A stretch of 64,000 nucleotides of DNA from Phycisphaeraceae bacterium (lineage in GTDB: Bacteria > Planctomycetota > Phycisphaerae > Phycisphaerales > Phycisphaeraceae). Of the stretch, positions 60,228 through 64,000 are shown one piece after another (positions within the stretch are counted from its first letter, which is position 1; each line of letters begins with the position of its first letter). The position numbers were made by a program, and so were the translations under genes. The notes beneath the pieces were generated by a model that searched no databases, was not told the origin of the DNA, and was given only the letters and a program-made list of their open reading frames with translations. The DNA is taken from NCBI GenBank assembly GCA_029260715.1, contig JAJDCS010000043.1, positions 1 through 64,000 of the forward strand. The letters run 5' to 3'.

Positions 60228-62744
60228 CTATTCATCAAAGCCATCTAGCGGGTCTGTGTTTTCGCCGTCTTCGTCGGTGGGCGGTTTTAGGCTTTCGCGT
60301 AGCGCCCGGGCGTAAGCGGCGACCCGCGGGTCGGGGTCACGCAGCAGGGTGTTGAGCACGGGCGACTCAGCGTTGTCAACGTTGAGTTGTGTGTAGATCA
60401 GCCGCGTCGTGGGCTGGTCGCTGCGTTGGACCCGTTCGTGTAGGTCCGGAAACAACTCGGCGCTTTTCTCGCCTGTGGGCAGCGACTTTGCCACCCAGGC
60501 CTGCCCGACGGGCGTTAGCCTAATGTAGGCGCGGTTGGCCGCGGCGGCGATTTGCTGGGCCGCTTTCTGCCCGTCTTCGGATTGGTCCATGTTGACGGCG
60601 ATGTACATCATCGCGGCGAGGCTGCGCATCTGCCTAACCGGGTCGACGTCGTGCATCATGTCGATCCACATCTGGATAATCTCCATCGACAGCAGCCAGC
60701 CTTGACGCTCGATCAGGTAGACCGCATCGCTCTCGGCGATGATGCCCGCGGTGTTGATCACGGCGCCGTCTGGCCCGAATCGGGGCGTTAGGACGACGCG
60801 GACGTCCAGGTCGATCGCGGAGGCGGGCGCCGAAGTGAGGTAGTCGCCCAGGTCGGTGCGCGCCAGTGGGACTTCTACGGTCACGGAACCGCTCGCGGGG
60901 ATTCTCAGTTGGCGTTGCAGGTCGACGACTAGCGGCGTGAACTCACCGAGGGTGATGCCGTCTCGGCGCACCTTCGTGTAGAGCAGCGCCTGGGAGGGTA
61001 TGGTCGCGTCGGGCCCCAGGGACAGCGGGAAGTCGGTGTTGTTACGCAGGGTGAGCCTGACGGTGATCGGCTCAAGGTATTGATACTTATTCGGCTCGAC
61101 GCGGGCGTGCAGCAGCGCCCAGGGCCCTTCTCTGAGGTCGAGCATGGCCAGCTTGGTGGGCCACTCGTTGAGCAGCTTGACAAGCTTCGCGCCGTGATCG
61201 GTGGGCTGGGGCTGCTGGTCGGACTCGATCAGGTCAAGCGACGCTAGGAGCCCCGCGAGCGTGTTCGGGGCGGTCTGGACCACAAGCTGCAACTGCCTGA
61301 TGCGTTGGGGGTCGTCGGCGCGGTCGAACGACTGGGCCACGCCGTACGCGGCGAACGGGTCTTGATCAAACGTGGTCACCAGCGTGCGGCGGGCTTCTTC
61401 GGGGTCACCGTTGCGTAGCTGGTTCCAGCCTACCAAGCGTATGACGAAGGGGTCTTGCTCCGAGCGGTCCTGCTTGATTTTTTCGAGTGTTTCGGGCGAC
61501 GGTATTTCTTGGCCGAACAAAAGCCCCAGCCACGCCTGATCCGCCTGGGCTTGGGTGTCGCCAGCCCTGACGCGGTCTTGGAGCAGTTGCTTGAGCCTGT
61601 TGTAGGAGCCGCGGGCACGCGCCGGCTGGCCGGTCTTGTGGAGCACAGCCAACCGCAGCAGCTCGTGGTCCATGGGCAGCCCGGTTTGGGGTGGCAGCGG
61701 GTTTGAGCTGGGCGGGGGGGGTTGTTGCTGATTATTGCCTGTGTTTGTGTTGGCGGGGGGTGGTGTTTGTTGGGCTCTGGCCTGCGCGATCAGGATCGAT
61801 TCGTGGCGAGCGAGCCACTCAATCGCCTGCTCGACTCGGCCTGTGGCGGCTTGGCTGAGAATCAGGTTGTAGTAAAAACGATCGTCCCAGGGCTGGGTGG
61901 TCAGGCGCTGGGCGAGTTGGAGCTGTTGCTGGGCGGCGGCGTAGGCGCCTTGCGACAGGAGCAACTCGGCGAAGCCGCGTCGGATGAACGGGTCGAAGGG
62001 GTCGGCGTAGATCATGTGCATCATGGCCTCCCCGACGCGGTCGGGCCCGGCGGCCTTGCCCACCAGCCAGTCGAATATCAGCCGGGCCGCTTGCTTGTTG
62101 GAGCGGTCGAGGGTCAGCGCTTCTTGGAGCTTGCGCAGTGAGCCTTGAGTGTTGTTCAACTCGAGCATGCCCTGGGCGATAAACGAGCACAGGCGTGATC
62201 GCAGCGCGGGGCTTAGCTTGCCCGCGTCTTGGCTGTCGAGGACTTGCTGGGCCGCTTCGATGCGCTGGTCGATGGTCTGCAGGGACGCGATCGAGCCCAT
62301 GATCAACGCCAACTGCGAGGCGTCGTCGTCTGGGCGGAGCTTGCAGTACCGGGCTAACGCTCGCAGCGCGTTTTCGGGGTCGCCGTCGCGGTGGGCCAGT
62401 TCCGCGGCGAGCAGCCACGACTCGGCGTCGTCGGGCGTCAGTTCCAAGGCCATGTCCAGGAGGATGCGCGCGCGTTTGAACTGATCGGGCCTGGGGTCTT
62501 CGCCGGCGATGAGAACCTGCCGGGTCAGGATGATCAGTTGATCGGCCAATAGCGATTCGGGCGATACCTGGAGCCGGCCGGGTTGAACCTGGGCCCAGGC
62601 GCGCGGCGGCGGCAGCAGCGTCGCGGCCAACAGGCTTAGGACGCTTGCCATGATGAGCGTGCGTGGTGTCGTTTTTCCCGGGCGGTTTGGGGCCGGCTGG
62701 GGGGCGTTGGTGAGAGTAAGTATCCGGAGCATAGTTACAACCAT
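60228..62744 (-). CDS. Secreted TPR-like repeat protein of unknown function
   Basis: The 838-residue protein starts at an ATG with AGGA 5 nt upstream. A signal peptide lies at about residues 28-51 (ASVLSLLAATLLPPPRAWA). Helical repeats typical of TPR/SEL1-like proteins follow: RARILLDMALELTPDDAESWLLAAEL, NALRALARYCKLRPDD, and others up to about residue 310. A Pro/Asn/Gln-rich linker (around 325-345) and further helical segments come next. The C-terminal part from about 560 has beta-rich stretches (PITVRLTLRNNTDFPLSLGPD, a possible Ig-like domain). It is a candidate periplasmic scaffold or envelope assembly factor. I recognise no specific family. It faces the SGNH-like gene with a 39-bp gap. 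Confidence 0.7.
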   Translation of the reverse strand: MVVTMLRILTLTNAPQPAPNRPGKTTPRTLIMASVLSLLAATLLPPPRAWAQVQPGRLQVSPESLLADQLIILTRQVLIAGEDPRPDQFKRARILLDMALELTPDDAESWLLAAELAHRDGDPENALRALARYCKLRPDDDASQLALIMGSIASLQTIDQRIEAAQQVLDSQDAGKLSPALRSRLCSFIAQGMLELNNTQGSLRKLQEALTLDRSNKQAARLIFDWLVGKAAGPDRVGEAMMHMIYADPFDPFIRRGFAELLLSQGAYAAAQQQLQLAQRLTTQPWDDRFYYNLILSQAATGRVEQAIEWLARHESILIAQARAQQTPPPANTNTGNNQQQPPPPSSNPLPPQTGLPMDHELLRLAVLHKTGQPARARGSYNRLKQLLQDRVRAGDTQAQADQAWLGLLFGQEIPSPETLEKIKQDRSEQDPFVIRLVGWNQLRNGDPEEARRTLVTTFDQDPFAAYGVAQSFDRADDPQRIRQLQLVVQTAPNTLAGLLASLDLIESDQQPQPTDHGAKLVKLLNEWPTKLAMLDLREGPWALLHARVEPNKYQYLEPITVRLTLRNNTDFPLSLGPDATIPSQALLYTKVRRDGITLGEFTPLVVDLQRQLRIPASGSVTVEVPLARTDLGDYLTSAPASAIDLDVRVVLTPRFGPDGAVINTAGIIAESDAVYLIERQGWLLSMEIIQMWIDMMHDVDPVRQMRSLAAMMYIAVNMDQSEDGQKAAQQIAAAANRAYIRLTPVGQAWVAKSLPTGEKSAELFPDLHERVQRSDQPTTRLIYTQLNVDNAESPVLNTLLRDPDPRVAAYARALRESLKPPTDEDGENTDPLDGFDE

Positions 62745-62804
62745 ATCAATCCTGTGTTTATAAGTCGCGAGCGATTATACGGGTTCTGGTGAATTCAAGG
62801 CCAA

Positions 62805-63626
62805 TCAGGGGGTGGGCGACGGGTCCGCGGCGGCGCCTTGGGCTAAGTCGGCGACAAATCGGCTGACCTGATCCACCACGGCGTCGGGGCCCTGGTCTCT
62901 GCACTGCGCCACGCGGCGCATGATCGCGGAGCCGACAATAGCCGCGTCTGCGGTCCGGACCACCTGGCGGACTTGTTGGCGGTCGGAGACGCCGAACCCC
63001 ACGGCGATCGGTAGGCTTGTTACTTTTCGCAGCGATTCGACGCGCTGGGGCAGGTCTTGGGCGATTTCGGCCCGCTCGCCCGTAATCCCGGCGCGGGAGA
63101 GCAGGTAGATAAACCCGGTCGACGCTTTGGCGATTTGCTGGGCGCGGTCGGTGGGGGTGGTGGGCGCGATGAGCAGGCTGAAGGTGAGGTTTTGCTTGGC
63201 GGCGGCGGCCCTGGCGGGCGCGGATTCTTCCAGCGGCAGGTCGGGCAGGATCACGCCGTCGACGCCGGCTTCGCGCGATTGGGCCATGAATGAATCAACA
63301 CCCATGCGGTAGACGATCGAGTAGCTGACCATGACCACAAGGGCCATGTCCAGGCTGGGGCGCAGCTTGGCGATCATTTCTAAGACGGCCTTGGGCTGCA
63401 CACCCTGGTTCAGGGCGTGCGTCATGGATGCCTGGATGACCGGCCCGTCGGCGATCGGGTCGGAAAACGGGATGCCGATCTCACAGACGCGCACGCCCGC
63501 TTCTTGGGTCGCGGTCAGCAGGCGGGCGGTGGTTGGCAGGTCCGGGTCGCCGGCGGCTAAGAACGGGATGAGCGTCTTGGAGCCGTCTTGGCGGAGCTGG
63601 TCGAAGATTGCGTCGATCCGGTTCAT
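62805..63626 (-). CDS. trpA: Tryptophan synthase alpha subunit
   Basis: This subunit cleaves indole-3-glycerol phosphate to indole and glyceraldehyde 3-phosphate and channels indole to TrpB. The 273 residues show FLAAGDPDLPTT and VCEIGIPFSDPIADGPVIQ, with Glu49 and Asp60 at the catalytic positions, matching E. coli numbering exactly, and TGFIYLLSRAGITG for phosphate binding. The length is normal. A GGAGG site lies 4 nt before the ATG. The rest of the trp operon is not adjacent: an LptF/LptG-like gene precedes it and a TPR protein follows. Confidence 0.94.
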   Translation of the reverse strand: MNRIDAIFDQLRQDGSKTLIPFLAAGDPDLPTTARLLTATQEAGVRVCEIGIPFSDPIADGPVIQASMTHALNQGVQPKAVLEMIAKLRPSLDMALVVMVSYSIVYRMGVDSFMAQSREAGVDGVILPDLPLEESAPARAAAAKQNLTFSLLIAPTTPTDRAQQIAKASTGFIYLLSRAGITGERAEIAQDLPQRVESLRKVTSLPIAVGFGVSDRQQVRQVVRTADAAIVGSAIMRRVAQCRDQGPDAVVDQVSRFVADLAQGAAADPSPTP

Positions 63627-63699
63627 CCGTCCTCCGAACGGTGTGGGCCTACCCGTTTCGTGGTGTTGGTGATGTTCATAGGGAGGTACATATTAGTCG

Positions 63700-64000
63700 T
63701 CATGTCTGGATCGTTTGGAGCCACGCGGCGCTGAGCGGCAGGAAAACGACGACCGGCAGCCACGCCGACGCCACGGGGTTCATGTAGGCCGACGCGCTCT
63801 CGGGCAGGAACACCCCCGCCGCCCAAACCGCCAGGCACGCGGCGGTGGCCATGATGCCCTGGTGTAGCATATTGGCCGGCTGGCGCATGAGGAAGAAGGG
63901 CAGGCCCACGATCAAGACCAGTACGTTGAGCACGAGCAGGCTGAATCGGCTGTGCATGATCTTCCGGATGGGCCCGTCGTTGACCGCCGGGTTGGCTGCC
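63700..64000 (-). CDS. Partial LptF/LptG-family permease (C-terminal end)
   Basis: An open minus-strand frame enters from the right edge of the window and stops at 63700. About 100 residues are visible: a short hydrophilic lead (VNDGPIRKIMHSRF), then SLLVLNVLVLIVGLPFFLM and two more hydrophobic helices. This is the C-terminal membrane part of YjgP/YjgQ (LptF/LptG) proteins, which lift lipopolysaccharide from the inner membrane for transport. The N-terminal half lies outside the window. Downstream trpA starts 73 bp later. Which of LptF or LptG it is cannot be told from this fragment. Confidence 0.68.
   Translation of the reverse strand, partial: AANPAVNDGPIRKIMHSRFSLLVLNVLVLIVGLPFFLMRQPANMLHQGIMATAACLAVWAAGVFLPESASAYMNPVASAWLPVVVFLPLSAAWLQTIQT

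Noticed and set aside
60202-60228. GGCGGG/CCCGCC hairpin between the SGNH-like and TPR genes as a bidirectional terminator
   Set aside because: The stem is short, the loop is 15 nt and there is no T-run on either strand. It also touches a stop codon.
1-64000. tRNA, rRNA, SRP RNA, CRISPR arrays, transposases, integrases
   Set aside because: Intergenic regions were scanned by eye for T-loop, 16S/23S, SRP core and regularly spaced repeats. None was found beyond the 9-bp arrays, which lack spacers and are too short to be CRISPR.

Overview
The window looks like a chromosomal segment of a GC-rich planctomycete, most likely of the Phycisphaerae type. This is inferred from three secreted proteins with PEP-CTERM sorting tails, a planctomycete-style RseP with an insertion, an LptF/LptG-type permease, KorAB oxidoreductase, and an interspersed repeat whose core I recall as common in planctomycetes. 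No rRNA, tRNA, CRISPR array, insertion sequence or phage gene was seen.

Layout. 1-8.7 kb: a SapC-family gene, a lipoprotein, two overlapping GT39-like membrane glycosyltransferases, a methyltransferase, a GT2 glycosyltransferase and a 5'-truncated pyruvyltransferase-like gene. 8.7-19.1 kb: a minus-strand housekeeping block read as cation/proton antiporter, metK, PTS enzyme I, RNase E/G, dxr and rseP. 19.3-27.4 kb: plus-strand genes for a vanadium-haloperoxidase-like PEP-CTERM protein, fumarase, KorA/KorB and a DNRLRE PEP-CTERM protein, closed by a strong bidirectional terminator. 27.4-38.5 kb (minus): a 2-hydroxyacid dehydrogenase, two adjacent and apparently paralogous unknown exported proteins, and an exopolysaccharide export operon (sugar-phosphate transferase, Wza-like lipoprotein, GumC/Wzz-like chain-length protein, ExeA-like ATPase, tyrosine-kinase-like ATPase, TIGR03087-like glycosyltransferase). 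38.9-51.8 kb: a GDP-mannose 3,5-epimerase-like gene facing a minus-strand glycan cluster with a UDP-sugar dehydrogenase, several glycosyltransferases, three or four methyltransferase domains and a B12-type radical SAM enzyme. 52.2-60.2 kb (plus): a large PEP-CTERM protein, a SNF2 helicase, pdxJ and an SGNH-fold protein lacking its catalytic Ser and His. 60.2-64 kb (minus): a secreted TPR-like protein, trpA and the 3' end of an LptF/LptG-like permease.

How the genes fit together. The 32-38.5 kb operon has the gene set of exopolysaccharide loci that accompany exosortase (XrtA/EpsH-like) systems, but no exosortase lies in the window. The PEP-CTERM substrates here are therefore presumably processed by an enzyme encoded elsewhere. 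The 39-52 kb cluster would supply nucleotide sugars, transfer them and methylate the product. Short arrays with a strict 9-bp period, each unit carrying a TTGTA-like core, occur only in the intergenic regions between divergent polysaccharide genes (two arrays near 6.5-6.75 kb, one near 38.6 kb). These are the most interesting unexplained signal.
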